Assembly: GCF_007829875.1 (NCBI RefSeq)
Contig: NZ_VIWV01000001.1
Span: 8,010,001 to 8,074,000 of the forward strand
Source of the DNA: Streptomyces capillispiralis
GTDB lineage: Bacteria > Actinomycetota > Actinomycetes > Streptomycetales > Streptomycetaceae
Direction: 5' to 3'
DNA length: 64,000 bases
The notes under the pieces were generated by a model. The model had not been told where the DNA came from. It made no database searches and worked only from the letters and a program-made list of their open reading frames with translations. A program made the translations under genes and the position numbers. Shown in pieces: positions 14,960 to 23,959 of this stretch. Numbering within the stretch: the stretch's first letter is position 1; each line of letters opens with the position of its first letter.

Positions 14960-17887
14960 GTGGCACGGGGAGAAAGCCCACTGGACCCGGAATACGGTCC
15001 ACTGTTCGAATTCGCGGCCCGTTTGCGGAAACTGCGGGACCAGGCCGGCCGCCCCACCTACCGGGACCTCGCCCGGCAGGCTCACTACTCGATCGCGACC
15101 CTGTCCTCGGCCGCGGCGGGGCGCCGCCTGCCCAGCCTGGCCGTCACCCTCGCCTACGTCCGTGCCTGCGGCGGCAACGAGCGGGAGTGGGAGGTGATCT
15201 GGCGCCGGACGGCCGACGCGTGCGCGGGCACCCCCGAGACGGCCGCCGCGGAGAACCGGAACAGCGCCGACGCCCGGCCGCCCTACGCCGGACTGGCCGC
15301 ATTCGGGGAATCCGACGCCGGTGTCTTCTTCGGCCGTGAGAAACTCACCGCCGCACTCGTCGAACACCTGAAGGAGAAAAGGCTCCTCGTTCTGTTCGGC
15401 GCGTCGGGTTCAGGAAAGTCGTCGGTACTGCGCGCGGGCGTGCTCCCCGCCTTTTCCGGTGTTTCCACGCTTGTCCTCACGCCCGGTCCGCACCCGCTGG
15501 AGGAATGCGCCGTCCGGCTGGCGGCCCGCGCCGGCGCGGCCGCCGACTCGGTTCGCGCCGACCTCGCGGCCGATCCGGGCGCCTTCCACCGGATGGTGCG
15601 TCAGATCCTCGCCGGGCGGCGGGAGAGCGACCCGGCCACGGACGAGCTCATCGTCGTCGTGGACCAGTTCGAGGAGGTGTTCACCCTCTGCCGCGACGCG
15701 CGGGAGCGGGAGCGGTTCGTCGCCTCGCTCATCCACGCCGCACAGGCCCCCGACAGCCGCACCCGGGTCGCCGTCGCCGTGCGATCCGACTTCTACACGC
15801 ACTGCACGCGGCTGCCCGGCCTCGTGGACGTCCTGCCCCGGGCGCACCACCCCGTGGGCCCGATGACCGCCGAGGAACTGCGGGCGGCGATCGTCCGGCC
15901 CGCCGCCCACGCCCGGCTGACCGTCGAAAGCGCCCTGCTGACGACCCTCATGGCCGACGCCCACGGCCGGCCGGGGGCGCTGCCCCTGCTGTCGCACGCC
16001 CTGCTGGAGACCTGGCGCCGCCGGCGCGGCAACGCCCTCACGCTGGCCGGGTACCGGGCCGCGGGTGGCTTCGAGGGCGCGCTCACGCAGACCGCCGAGG
16101 CGTTCCACCACGCCCTGAGCGACAGCGGGCGGCTCGCCGCGCGGCGCCTGTTCCTCAGGCTCGTCGCCCTGGGCGAGGGCACCGAGGACACCAAGCGCCG
16201 TGTGCCGCGCCACGAACTCGACGACGGCCCCGACACGGCGCCGGTCCTCGAACAGGCCACCCGCGCCCGCCTGCTGACCGTCGACGGTGACCACGTGGAG
16301 ATCGCCCACGAAGCGCTGATCCGCTGCTGGAACCGGCTCGGCGGCTGGCTGGACGAGGACCGCAACCAGCACCGTCTGCTCCGCGCGCTCACCGAGGCCA
16401 CCGCACTGTGGGAGTCCCTGGACCACGACGACGACATCCTGTACCGCGGGGCGCGCCTCGCCGCCGTGAAGGACATCCCGCCGCAGGCGCTCACCGCCCG
16501 GGAACGCGCCTTCGTCGACGCCAGCGAGTCGGCGGCGCAGGAGGCGCACCGCCGCGACCGCCGCAGCCTGCGGCGCCTGCGCAGGCTGGTCGCGGCCCTG
16601 GTCGTCCTCCTCGTGTGCGCCGTGGCCGCCGCCGGTTTCGCCGTACAGGCACAGAGCACCGTCACCCGGCAGCGCAACGAGGCGGTGGTCCTCCGGGCCG
16701 CCGACGAGTCCGTGCGCCTCAGCCCCCACGATCCGTCACTCGCCGCCCAGATCGCGCTGGCCGCCTACCGACAGGCCCCGCGGAAGCGCACCCGGGACGC
16801 CCTGCTCAGCACCCTGTCCGTCGCGTCGGCCGACCCCCGGGCGACCGGCCCCGAACCGGCCGGGCACACCCCGGCCGTGGCCCCCGACGGCCGCACCCTG
16901 GCCATGGCCGACGGCTCACAGGTCTCCCTGTGGGACATCGGCGATCCGCGCCGCCCCCGCCGGCTCGGCATCATCGACGGCGACGGCACCGGCATGAACA
17001 GCATCGAGTTCACCCCCGGCGGCCGGACGCTCCTCGGCGCGGGCGGCGACGGCACACTCCGGTCGTGGGACGTGACCGATCCCCGCCACCCGGTGCTGCT
17101 GTCGAAGCGGCCCACGGGGCACTCCGACGCCATCTACTCCGTCGCCGTGCGCCGGGACGGCCGTATGGCCGCCACCAGCAGCTACGACGACACCGTCCGC
17201 CTCTGGGACGTCACCGACCCGGCGCGCCCCCGTCCACTGGGCACGCTGAGGGGGCACTCCGCCAACGTCAAGCCGCTGGCCTTCAGCCCCGACGGAGCGA
17301 CCCTGGCCTCGGGCTCCGACGACCGGTCCGTCCGCATCTGGGACGTGACCCGCCCGCGGCACGCCGCCACCGTCGCCGTCCTGAAGGGACACCGGCACTT
17401 CGTCGACGCCCTGGCCTACAGTCCCGACGGCCGCACCCTGCTGAGCGGCAGCGACGACCGTACGGCGAAACTGTGGGACATCGGCGACCTCCCGCACCAC
17501 CGTGAGCTGGGCGAACTGGCCAGACACGCCGACATCGTCGCCGGTGTCGCCTTCGCCCCCGACGGCCGTACCGCGGTGACCGTGGGCGTGGACGGCGCGG
17601 TGAACACCTGGGACGTGACCGACCGCGCACGCCCCGCGCCGCTGGCCTCCCTCACCAACCCCGGCGGGTCGGTCAAGGAGGTCCGCTACCTCAGGGCGGA
17701 CGGCACGATCCTCACCGTGACCGCCCACCGCAACGTCCAGGTCTGGTACACCGACCTCGCCCGGGTCCTCGCCGACGCCTGCGACCGCTTCCCCGGCACC
17801 ATCGGCCGCGCCCAGTGGGCCCGTCACTTCCCCCGCCTCGACTACGACCCGCCCTGCCCGCGCCACGCGAGGGCCGACCCGGCCTGA
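14960..17887 (+). CDS. nSTAND-type NTPase with N-terminal HTH and C-terminal WD40 propeller
   Basis: 975 residues from GTG 14960, chosen because GGGAG lies about 10 nt upstream; GTG 14936 is in frame but has none. Residues about 8-80 form an XRE-like HTH (FAARLRKLRDQAGRPTYRDLARQAHYS). From about 110 the STAND NTPase follows: PYAGLAAFGESDAGVFFGREK, Walker A GASGSGKS (147-154), Walker B LIVVVDQFEE (Asp235), then HEALIRCWNRLGGWLDED. A membrane helix lies near 545-565. Seven WD40 blades end in LWDI, SWDV, LWDV, IWDV, LWDI, TWDV, VWYT. Family members are signal-transducing switches, some acting in phage defence or development; ligand and target are not known here. Confidence 0.85.
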   Translation: MARGESPLDPEYGPLFEFAARLRKLRDQAGRPTYRDLARQAHYSIATLSSAAAGRRLPSLAVTLAYVRACGGNEREWEVIWRRTADACAGTPETAAAENRNSADARPPYAGLAAFGESDAGVFFGREKLTAALVEHLKEKRLLVLFGASGSGKSSVLRAGVLPAFSGVSTLVLTPGPHPLEECAVRLAARAGAAADSVRADLAADPGAFHRMVRQILAGRRESDPATDELIVVVDQFEEVFTLCRDARERERFVASLIHAAQAPDSRTRVAVAVRSDFYTHCTRLPGLVDVLPRAHHPVGPMTAEELRAAIVRPAAHARLTVESALLTTLMADAHGRPGALPLLSHALLETWRRRRGNALTLAGYRAAGGFEGALTQTAEAFHHALSDSGRLAARRLFLRLVALGEGTEDTKRRVPRHELDDGPDTAPVLEQATRARLLTVDGDHVEIAHEALIRCWNRLGGWLDEDRNQHRLLRALTEATALWESLDHDDDILYRGARLAAVKDIPPQALTARERAFVDASESAAQEAHRRDRRSLRRLRRLVAALVVLLVCAVAAAGFAVQAQSTVTRQRNEAVVLRAADESVRLSPHDPSLAAQIALAAYRQAPRKRTRDALLSTLSVASADPRATGPEPAGHTPAVAPDGRTLAMADGSQVSLWDIGDPRRPRRLGIIDGDGTGMNSIEFTPGGRTLLGAGGDGTLRSWDVTDPRHPVLLSKRPTGHSDAIYSVAVRRDGRMAATSSYDDTVRLWDVTDPARPRPLGTLRGHSANVKPLAFSPDGATLASGSDDRSVRIWDVTRPRHAATVAVLKGHRHFVDALAYSPDGRTLLSGSDDRTAKLWDIGDLPHHRELGELARHADIVAGVAFAPDGRTAVTVGVDGAVNTWDVTDRARPAPLASLTNPGGSVKEVRYLRADGTILTVTAHRNVQVWYTDLARVLADACDRFPGTIGRAQWARHFPRLDYDPPCPRHARADPA

Positions 17888-17987
17888 GACCCCGTCAGCG
17901 CCGCACCCCGCCGGCCCCGCACCCGCGACACCGACAACGGCACCGCCCCGCCCGGACGCCGCCGGTACGGACCGTCCCGCTCGACGG

Positions 17988-18953
17988 TCAGCGCCCCGGC
18001 CCGGGGTCCGGCCGTACCGCGGTGGCGATCCCGGCGCGCGCCGCCTCCAACTGGGCCGCGAACGCGATGCCGAGGAAGAGCGCGACGGCGGTCAGGTTGG
18101 CCCACAGCAGCAGGGCGACGAAGGCGGTGAGCGGCCCGTACAGGGCGCCGAACGCGCCGCTCCCCTCGACGTACAGTGCCAGCAGCCACGTCGCCGCGAC
18201 CCACAGCAGGATGTGAACGGCCGAGCCGAAGGCGAGCCATGTGTAGCCGGGCTGGACCCGCCGGGGCGACCAGCGGAAGATCACCGCGGAGGCGATCCAC
18301 GCCAGCGCCAGCCCCACGGGCAGGTCGAGCGCGCCCCACCATCCGGTACCGCTGCCCGGCCCCCCGGCCACGCGGGCCACCGCGTCACCGACGGCGTCCC
18401 CGGCGACCAGCACGACGAAGCCGAGCACCAGCGGCAGACCGGCCGTCAGCGCGAGGACGACGGCCCTGCCGTACTTGCGGGGGAAGGGGCGGTCGCGCTC
18501 GATGCCGTAGATGCGGTTGGCGCCGCGTTCGATCTGGCCCATGGCCGAGGCCAGGTTCAGCAGGGCGAACCCCAGACCGAGCCACAGCGCCAGCGTGCCC
18601 CAGACGTCGCCGTGGGCACTGCGCCGCGTCCCGTCGAAGGCCTCCTCCACCAGGTCGGCGCTGGCGCCGGGCACGATCCGGCCGAGGGTCAGCTCGATGA
18701 CCCGGCCCACCCCCTCGGTGTGCACCGAGGTCGCCAGCCCCACCAGCGCCACGGTGCACGGCACCAGGCCGAGCACGACCTGGAAGGCGAGCGCCCGGGC
18801 GTTGGTGAAGCCGTCCGCGTAACGGAAACGGGCGAAGGAGTCGATGAGCAGCCGCAGGCTCCCGTAGTGCCGCAGCGCGGCGAACGCCTCGTCGCCGGAG
18901 AGTTCGTCCCCGATCATGTCCCGGGTCTGCGGGACGTGGACGACGGTTCCCAT
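17988..18953 (-). CDS. YihY/BrkB-family membrane protein
   Basis: 321 residues from ATG 18953 with GAGGAG 7 nt upstream (the longer frame to 18971 lacks one). Six hydrophobic segments and the family's features: FARFRYADGFTNARALAFQVVLGLVPCTVALVGL after the first cytoplasmic part, the conserved N-R-I-Y-G-I-E segment before a membrane span, and a GALYGPLTAFVALLLWANLTAVALFLG ending. The family (UPF0761/BrkB, formerly mis-named RNase BN) is an inner-membrane protein group of unsettled function. Transcribed leftward, convergent with the nSTAND gene. Confidence 0.85.
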   Translation of the reverse strand: MGTVVHVPQTRDMIGDELSGDEAFAALRHYGSLRLLIDSFARFRYADGFTNARALAFQVVLGLVPCTVALVGLATSVHTEGVGRVIELTLGRIVPGASADLVEEAFDGTRRSAHGDVWGTLALWLGLGFALLNLASAMGQIERGANRIYGIERDRPFPRKYGRAVVLALTAGLPLVLGFVVLVAGDAVGDAVARVAGGPGSGTGWWGALDLPVGLALAWIASAVIFRWSPRRVQPGYTWLAFGSAVHILLWVAATWLLALYVEGSGAFGALYGPLTAFVALLLWANLTAVALFLGIAFAAQLEAARAGIATAVRPDPGPGR

Positions 18954-19088
18954 GCGCGCACTCCTCGCCACAAGAGGGTTCTGCTCCAGCTATTGATCGC
19001 CCCTTTTTTTCACCTCACACCTCCCGCGGGGTGAGGGAGGGGGCGGTAGAGGTGGTGCGTGCGGCCCGCCGGTCGCGGACGGCACGGC

Positions 19089-19790
19089 TCAGCCGCGGCC
19101 GACGGGCGGCACGGCGCGCGGGCGGAGGACCATCCGCGAGTCCTCCGGGGCCGCGACCATGGCGAAGGGGAACCGGTCGAGTTCGAGGCAGAGCGCGACG
19201 TCGTCGGGATGGACTCCTTGACGCACACCCTCCCGGAGCTCGGCGGCGGCCCGCGAGGCGCCGGCGCGGCGGAGGAACCCGGCCGCGTCCGTCCCCGCCC
19301 CGGTGGTGCTCCGGGCGATGTACTGGGCGCACGCCAGATCCTCGTCGGCGCGCCCGTCTTCGCCGGTGACCACGAACGTGACCCGGTCGCACCCGTGTGC
19401 GCGCAGGAGCCGAGCCGTTGCCCCCGCCACCACGAAGCCGGCGCACAGCACCAGCGACGCCTCCTTCACCGCGAGGGCGCCGACCGTCCCCGCCGTGGTC
19501 TTCTGCACGACGGTCCGCCCGCCCAGGTCGAGGGACCGCAGCAGGCCCGGTGAGTTGACCAGGTCGAACCCGGGCGCGAGCGGACCGTCCTTGAGCGCCG
19601 CCCACTCCGGGTGGCGGGCTTTGAGCTCCAGGGCTTCGTCCAGCGACTCCGCGAGCACGATCTTCTCGGCCCCTCGGGCGAAGGCCCAGGCAGCCACCGT
19701 GAAAGCACGCATGACGTCGACCACGACCGCCACGGCCGGGGCCTCGGCCAGCTCCGCGATGCCGAGGAAGCGAGTCTCCATGCCGGTCAT
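19089..19790 (-). CDS. 2-phosphosulfolactate phosphatase (ComB)-family protein
   Basis: 233 residues, the family's usual size. Conserved blocks: [28 protein letters not shown] with the metal-binding Asp, [23 protein letters not shown], and [21 protein letters not shown]. The family founder (archaeal ComB) removes phosphate from 2-phospho-3-sulfolactate, a coenzyme M precursor. Streptomyces does not make coenzyme M, so the real substrate is likely different. Start at ATG 19790 (METRFLG at 19781 is the alternative); neither has a good ribosome site. Confidence 0.75.
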   Translation of the reverse strand: MTGMETRFLGIAELAEAPAVAVVVDVMRAFTVAAWAFARGAEKIVLAESLDEALELKARHPEWAALKDGPLAPGFDLVNSPGLLRSLDLGGRTVVQKTTAGTVGALAVKEASLVLCAGFVVAGATARLLRAHGCDRVTFVVTGEDGRADEDLACAQYIARSTTGAGTDAAGFLRRAGASRAAAELREGVRQGVHPDDVALCLELDRFPFAMVAAPEDSRMVLRPRAVPPVGRG

Positions 19791-20001
19791 GATCGCGGAT
19801 GCCCGCCCCAAGGAACGCCGACAGTGACGCGGACCACATGCGGCCCGCTGCTGCGGACCGGAAGCGGCCCTGTGCCCCAGGGCGAGCGCTTCCGGCCCGC
19901 AGCGCCCGGCGGGCGGTGGGCGCTGCCAGACCCATGGCCGGCCCGTCGAGCACGGCGGCACCGTTCGACGCGATCCACCGCCCGGACGCTCGCCCACTCG
20001 C

Positions 20002-20022
20002 GTGTTCGATTTAGTGTTCGAT
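20002..20022 (+). promoter_or_regulatory. Direct repeat, possible damage-response operator
   Basis: GTGTTCGAT occurs at 20002-20010 and again at 20014-20022 (12-bp period), 26 bp before the start of a Y-family polymerase homologue. The right half, TGTTCGA, equals one arm of the actinobacterial LexA box; the left arm TCGATTTA is degenerate, so LexA control is only a possibility. Confidence 0.35.
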
Positions 20023-20047
20023 ATCGTGAGGGTGGGAGGTGGCTGTG

Positions 20048-21055
20048 ATGACCGCAAAGCGAGGACCGGCGCGCGAGGTGCCGACGGTGATGCATGTGCG
20101 CTGTCCGGACCGGCTGCCGGAGGAGATCTACCGGCAGGTCCTGGAACAGCTGGCGGACCTGTCGCCGGTGGTGCAGGCGCTGCCTCCGTCGGCGGCACTG
20201 GTGGAGCTGAAGGGCGCCCTGCGCTACCACGGTCCGGACACCCGGCGGCTGGGCGAGACGCTGAGGGTCCGCACGATCTCCCGCCTCGGCGTCGACGTCC
20301 GCGTCGGCATCGGCCCGACCGTCACCGTGGCGGCCACCGCTTCCGCCCAGGTCCCGGAACCGGGAGGCGTCCTCGTCGTCACCCCCGCCCAGGCCGCCGA
20401 CTGGCTCGCCGCCCTGCCCGTCCAGGCACTGCACGGCATCGGCCCGCGCCAGGCAGAGGCCCTGCACGACTACGGCATCCACACCGTCGGCCTGCTCGCC
20501 GCCGTCCCGCCGGCGACGGTGCAGCGCCTGCTGGGCGGCACGGCCGGCCGGGTGGCCGGTGAGCGGGCCCGCGGCATCGACCCGCGCCCCGTCGTTCCCC
20601 GCTCGCTGCCGCCCTCCGCGGCCGTACGCCGGACCTTCGACCAGCACGCCCTGGACGGCGCCACGGTCCGCGCCGCCCTTCTCGACCTGGTCGTCCAGCT
20701 GGGGCGGCTGCTGCGCCGCCGCGGTCAGGCCGCCCGCGCCCTGACCCTCACCCTGCGCTTCGCGGGCGGGACCGGTTGGGAGAAGTCCCGCCGCCTCGTG
20801 GAACCGTCCGCACACGACGAGGACCTGCGGACCCTCGCCTACCAGCTGATGGACGCGGCGGGCCTGCAACGAGGCCGCCTCACCGGGCTCGCGCTCCGGG
20901 GCGAGGACCTCGTCGACGCCGACCGGGTCGCCCAGCAGATCAGCCTGGACACCGCCCGCGAGGCACGTCTGGTCGCCGAAGCGGCCGTGGACCGCATCCG
21001 CGACAAGTTCGGCCCCGGAGTCATCGGCCCCGCCGCCACCCGCCACGCGTCCTGA
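20048..21055 (+). CDS. Y-family DNA polymerase homologue (DinB/ImuB-like) without the catalytic acids
   Basis: 335 residues from ATG 20048, with GGGAGG 8 nt upstream (GTG 20039 overlaps that site). [36 protein letters not shown] is the finger/thumb HhH region and [50 protein letters not shown] the little-finger (PAD) domain. The palm is shortened and changed: where DinB has D-x-D near the start there is [10 protein letters not shown], and the S-x-D-E motif is replaced by [13 protein letters not shown]. It therefore probably does not polymerise, and may act like ImuB as a clamp-binding adaptor in error-prone repair. No dnaE2 or imuA gene is in the window. Confidence 0.75.
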   Translation: MTAKRGPAREVPTVMHVRCPDRLPEEIYRQVLEQLADLSPVVQALPPSAALVELKGALRYHGPDTRRLGETLRVRTISRLGVDVRVGIGPTVTVAATASAQVPEPGGVLVVTPAQAADWLAALPVQALHGIGPRQAEALHDYGIHTVGLLAAVPPATVQRLLGGTAGRVAGERARGIDPRPVVPRSLPPSAAVRRTFDQHALDGATVRAALLDLVVQLGRLLRRRGQAARALTLTLRFAGGTGWEKSRRLVEPSAHDEDLRTLAYQLMDAAGLQRGRLTGLALRGEDLVDADRVAQQISLDTAREARLVAEAAVDRIRDKFGPGVIGPAATRHAS

Positions 21056-21148
21056 GCATCGCCCGCTGCACCCTGCCGGGCCCGGGCGCCTCACTCAAGC
21101 CGCGTTCACGGCTTCCCGCGTACTGGGTACGGCGGGGCGGCAGTGCCC

Positions 21149-21164
21149 ATACGATGATCGCATG
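21149..21164 (+). promoter_or_regulatory. Possible leaderless promoter
   Basis: TACGAT (21149-21154) ends 7 nt before the ATG at 21162; no ribosome site is present. Confidence 0.3.
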
Positions 21165-21386
21165 ACCGCCCGCCGCACCCTCGGCTCCGGCCCCGACAGC
21201 TCCGCGCCCATCGGCGCGGCCCAGGCCGATCTGCTGGACGACCTCCCCGGTATCCGGCTGCCCGACCTGGCCGAACTGCGCGCCAGGGGAGTCCTCGCAA
21301 CCCACAGCGCCAGGCCCCCGGCCGCCCGCCGGGTGCTCGGTTCGGGCGGCCACCCGGACACCCGGCCCGGCGACACCCCCGCCTGA
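21162..21386 (+). CDS. Small hypothetical protein (74 residues)
   Basis: MTARRTLGSGPDSSAPIGAAQ followed by ADLLDDLPGIRLPDLAELRARGVLATHSARPPAARRVLG. I do not recognise it; the LPDLAELRARGVL segment looks like one amphipathic helix. Support: a -10-like box placed for a leaderless transcript and a hairpin terminator that spans its 3' end (21371-21402). It follows the polymerase homologue by 106 bp. Confidence 0.5.
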   Translation: MTARRTLGSGPDSSAPIGAAQADLLDDLPGIRLPDLAELRARGVLATHSARPPAARRVLGSGGHPDTRPGDTPA

Positions 21387-21402
21387 CGTTCCGGGGGTGT
21401 CG
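21371..21402 (+). terminator. Terminator overlapping the end of the 74-residue gene
   Basis: Perfect 11-bp stem (21371-21381 with 21392-21402), 10-nt loop, spanning the stop codon at 21384-21386. Confidence 0.6.
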
Positions 21403-21533
21403 TACTCACCCAGGGCCTGAGCCCGCGCGGAAGGTCATCCGTCAGCGCCGCGCTCACCGCACTGAGCGCCCACGCCGAGATGCCGCGGAGGCGTGAGCAC
21501 TGCCTCCGACGCTCGATCCGTTGCCGAGGCGGC

Positions 21534-22121
21534 TCAGGCGGCGGTGCGTGTCCGAAGGACTCCTTCGATGCCCTGGAGCAGGGTTTCGCAGACCAGTTGA
21601 GGGTCGAAGAGGCAGCCGGCCGCCATGGCGCCGTCCCGGAGCATGACGACGAGCCGGGCTGCCTCGTCGGCGGGGGAGCAGCCGGTCCGTGCCATCAACT
21701 CCGTGACGGTGTCGAGGAACCATTGCCGGTGGGCCAGTACGGCTTGATGGACGGGGTGGGCCGGATCGGGGTATTCGGCCACCGCGTTGAGGAAGGCGCA
21801 GCCGCGGAATCCCGGGGATTGGATGCCTTCGGCGATGGACCGTCCGACGGCCCTGACCTTGTCGACCGGTGACTCGGCGCTTCCCTGGGCGGCCGTGATC
21901 TGTGCCCGGATTCCCCGGTCGGCCAGGTCGAGGTAGGCGAGGATGAGTTCCTCCTTGCCCGAGAAGTGCCGGTAGAGGGTCGCACGGGTCACCTGCGCCT
22001 CCGCGATGATCCGGTCGACGCCGACGGAGTGGATCCCTTCCGTGTAGAAGATCCTCGTCGCCGTACTGAGCAGCCTGGCCCGCGCCTCGGACGTGCTGCC
22101 GTTTCCTGTGCCCCGACTCAT
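21534..22121 (-). CDS. TetR-family repressor
   Basis: 195 residues. The N-terminal HTH is typical: ARLLSTATRIFYTEGIHSVGVDRIIAEAQVTRATLYRHFSGKEELILAYLDLADRG. The rest is a mainly helical ligand domain ending DPQLVCETLLQGIEGVLRTRTA, as in the QacR/AcrR-like class that senses small lipophilic molecules. It is divergent from the membrane-protein gene at 22340; two identical operator-like sequences in opposite orientation lie in the gap, so it probably represses both itself and that gene. Confidence 0.9.
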   Translation of the reverse strand: MSRGTGNGSTSEARARLLSTATRIFYTEGIHSVGVDRIIAEAQVTRATLYRHFSGKEELILAYLDLADRGIRAQITAAQGSAESPVDKVRAVGRSIAEGIQSPGFRGCAFLNAVAEYPDPAHPVHQAVLAHRQWFLDTVTELMARTGCSPADEAARLVVMLRDGAMAAGCLFDPQLVCETLLQGIEGVLRTRTAA

Positions 22122-22144
22122 GGACCCGAGGGTACCAAAGGCGT

Positions 22145-22221
22145 GAGGGAGAACGTTCGGTCTTGACAGTGACCGCGGCCGCCCTCTTGGATACTCACGA
22201 AGAGACCGAACGTTCTCCCTC
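22145..22221. promoter_or_regulatory. Paired 19-bp operators and promoter of the TetR divergon
   Basis: GAGGGAGAACGTTCGGTCT (22145-22163) is repeated exactly in inverted orientation at 22203-22221, with 39 bp between. Each copy has the palindromic core GAACGTTC. A rightward TTGACA (22163-22168) touches the left copy, and TTGGAT (22187-22192) can serve as -10, leaving the right copy just past the transcription start. Binding at either copy would block RNA polymerase. Confidence 0.75.
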
Positions 22222-22339
22222 GGTCGTCACCGTTCCTCAAGGCCGGCGGTGTCCTCCTCACCACCGCCGACGGCACGTCACCGACATCCACGCACGGCTA
22301 CGTCACTCCCTCCGCGCACGGTTACTGGAAGGCACCCTC

Positions 22340-22906
22340 ATGGACACCGCCCTCATCGACCCGACGACCCCCACCAGCGTTCCCGCCGCCCTGCGGAAGC
22401 TCTACCTCACGCGTTTCGCGTTCGCCGCCGTATGGGCCCTGCTGCTGTTCGCGACCGCCGACACACTCGGCCGGTTGAGCGTGGCGCTCCTGGTGATCTA
22501 TCCCCTGTTCGACGTGGCCTGCGCCGTCGTCGACGTCCGGTCCGCCAAGGCGAACGACGGCCCGGTGCGCCACCTGTACCTGAACATCGCGCTCAGCGCG
22601 CTCACGGGCGTCGGCCTCGCCGTCGCCGCCACCTCCGGCATCCCGGCGGTCCTGAGGGTCTGGGGCGTCTGGGCCGTCACCGCGGGCCTCGTCCAGCTCG
22701 TCGTCGGTGTCGTCCGACGCGGGCTGGGGGGACAGTGGGCGATGATCGCCAGCGGTGCCATCTCCACCGTCGCCGGCGCGTCCTTCTTCGCCCAAGCGGG
22801 CAAGGACGACGCGTCCCTGGTCAACCTGGCCGGCTACGCCTTCCTCGGCGGCGTCTTCTTCCTCGTCTCCGCTCTCCGCCTGAGGCGCGCCGACAGGACC
22901 ATGTGA
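22340..22906 (+). CDS. DUF308/HdeD-like small membrane protein
   Basis: 188 residues from ATG 22340 (TGGAAGG 7 nt upstream; open frame extends further up through the operator region and is not used). Five to six hydrophobic segments: LTRFAFAAVWALLLFATADTLG, LSVALLVIYPLFDVACAVVDV, LYLNIALSALTGVGLAVAAT, VWGVWAVTAGLVQLVVGVV, AMIASGAISTVAGASFF, AGYAFLGGVFFLVSALRL. The pattern matches DUF308/HdeD-type proteins, membrane proteins linked to stress in other bacteria. It is the likely target of the divergent TetR repressor, so an inducer of that repressor would switch it on. Confidence 0.75.
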   Translation: MDTALIDPTTPTSVPAALRKLYLTRFAFAAVWALLLFATADTLGRLSVALLVIYPLFDVACAVVDVRSAKANDGPVRHLYLNIALSALTGVGLAVAATSGIPAVLRVWGVWAVTAGLVQLVVGVVRRGLGGQWAMIASGAISTVAGASFFAQAGKDDASLVNLAGYAFLGGVFFLVSALRLRRADRTM

Positions 22907-22968
22907 TCCGGCTCCGCTCAAGCTCCCCGCGTCCCACGGGAGTTCTCCGGCGCCGACCGCCCCCGCCC

Positions 22969-23016
22969 AGGGCTCCCCGTAGCGCGAGGCCAAGCAGCCG
23001 CGCTGCGGGGAGCCCT
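22969..23016. terminator. Bidirectional terminator
   Basis: 18-bp stem with one G-U pair (22969-22986 with 22999-23016), 12-nt loop, between the convergent genes ending at 22906 and 23062. Confidence 0.7.
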
Positions 23017-23061
23017 TGTGGCCGAGGGGCGAGGTCGTGCACGGGCCCGCCGCTCCGTCGG

Positions 23062-23442
23062 TCAGCCTGTCGTCGGGTCCTGCGGACCCTCCCCTCGCAC
23101 GAACCCATGACTCCGCTCCACTTTCGCCACGTGCAGCGTGTAGCTCTGATACCACTCGGCCCGCCCGCGCTTCTGCGCCGCGCGGTGCTCGGCGTTGGAC
23201 CGCCACTCCGCCAGGGCGTCGGCGTCGCGGAAGTACCCGACGGTGATACCGAGCCCCCCGGGAGTCTGCGCGTGGTCCATCCCCAGGTACCCGGGGACGT
23301 CCTTCACCAGGTCCTCCATGCGGGCGTTCGTCTCGCTGTAGCCGCCCTGCTCCTGGCTGCGCACCGTGGTGAAAACCGCTACGTAGTACGGAGGTTCATA
23401 GGCCCCGACGGGAGTGACAGGTGCTTCTGCGTGATCGCTCAT
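23062..23442 (-). CDS. Antibiotic biosynthesis monooxygenase (ABM)-domain protein
   Basis: 126 residues from ATG 23442. One dimeric alpha+beta barrel domain: PPYYVAVFTTVRSQEQGGYSETNARMEDLVKDVPGYLGMDHAQTPGGLGITVGYFRDADALAEWRSNAEHRAAQKRGRAEWYQSYTLHVAKVERSHGF. The order (strand, helix, PGYLG, GITVGYF, WRxxxEHRxAQKxGRxxWYxxYxxxVxxVER) is that of stand-alone ABM proteins, which oxidise aromatic compounds without cofactor or act in stress and haem handling. The chemistry of this copy is unknown. It is 0.5 kb from the PucR regulator but points away from the PKS. Confidence 0.8.
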   Translation of the reverse strand: MSDHAEAPVTPVGAYEPPYYVAVFTTVRSQEQGGYSETNARMEDLVKDVPGYLGMDHAQTPGGLGITVGYFRDADALAEWRSNAEHRAAQKRGRAEWYQSYTLHVAKVERSHGFVRGEGPQDPTTG

Positions 23443-23877
23443 GGCGTCACTGTAGGGCGGGAGGTGCCCGACGACTCGTCGCCTTTCCTGAACGGATACC
23501 TCGGGACGCCGACTCCTGACCAAGGCGTCCGAGCCGGCGTCCTCGGGCCGCTTCACGGTTGGCCCGGCCTCCCGTTCCTCTGGTCAGCGCAGGGCGATGC
23601 CGTTCGGCCGAGGATGTCGTCCCGCGCCGGCGGCGTCGTCGGCAGGCGGCTGTAGCCGATCCGCCGGCCGACGGCCCGTGTCGAGATGGGCGGCCGCCGG
23701 GTCCGGGACCGGAACGGGAAGCGCGACCGGGGCGGGGTGCACGGGACCGGCTCACTGAGGAGCCGAACAGCGTGACCCCGTCCGGCTTCTGACGGTGGTG
23801 CTCACCGGCCCGCCGTGAACGGTCGCCCCCGCCGGCCGCCCCGGGCGCTCACAGCATCCCCGCAAGCATTCCGCATA
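23443..23877. other. Gene-free stretch
   Basis: No gene, RNA or notable repeat seen; the last part approaches the promoter region of the PucR-type regulator. Confidence 0.5.
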
Positions 23878-23959
23878 GTTGCAGACGCAACAAGATTCAC
23901 TTCAATGTTACGTTCTCACCAGCCGGTCCGTATACACACGGTAGTAGGTTGCATACACA
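23878..23959 (+). promoter_or_regulatory. Candidate operator region of the PucR-type regulator
   Basis: An inverted repeat GTTGC-n4-GCAAC (23878-23891) is followed by two direct copies of GYATACACA at 23930-23938 and 23951-23959, 21 bp apart, i.e. two helical turns. The second runs into the start codon. The stretch is clearly more AT-rich than its surroundings. No ribosome site is present before ATG 23959. Confidence 0.4.

Noticed and set aside
18990-19050. T7 run and GC hairpin near the BrkB and ComB-like genes as a terminator
   Set aside because: The T-run precedes an imperfect stem on the plus strand, while both neighbouring genes run leftward; the arrangement does not fit a terminator for either.
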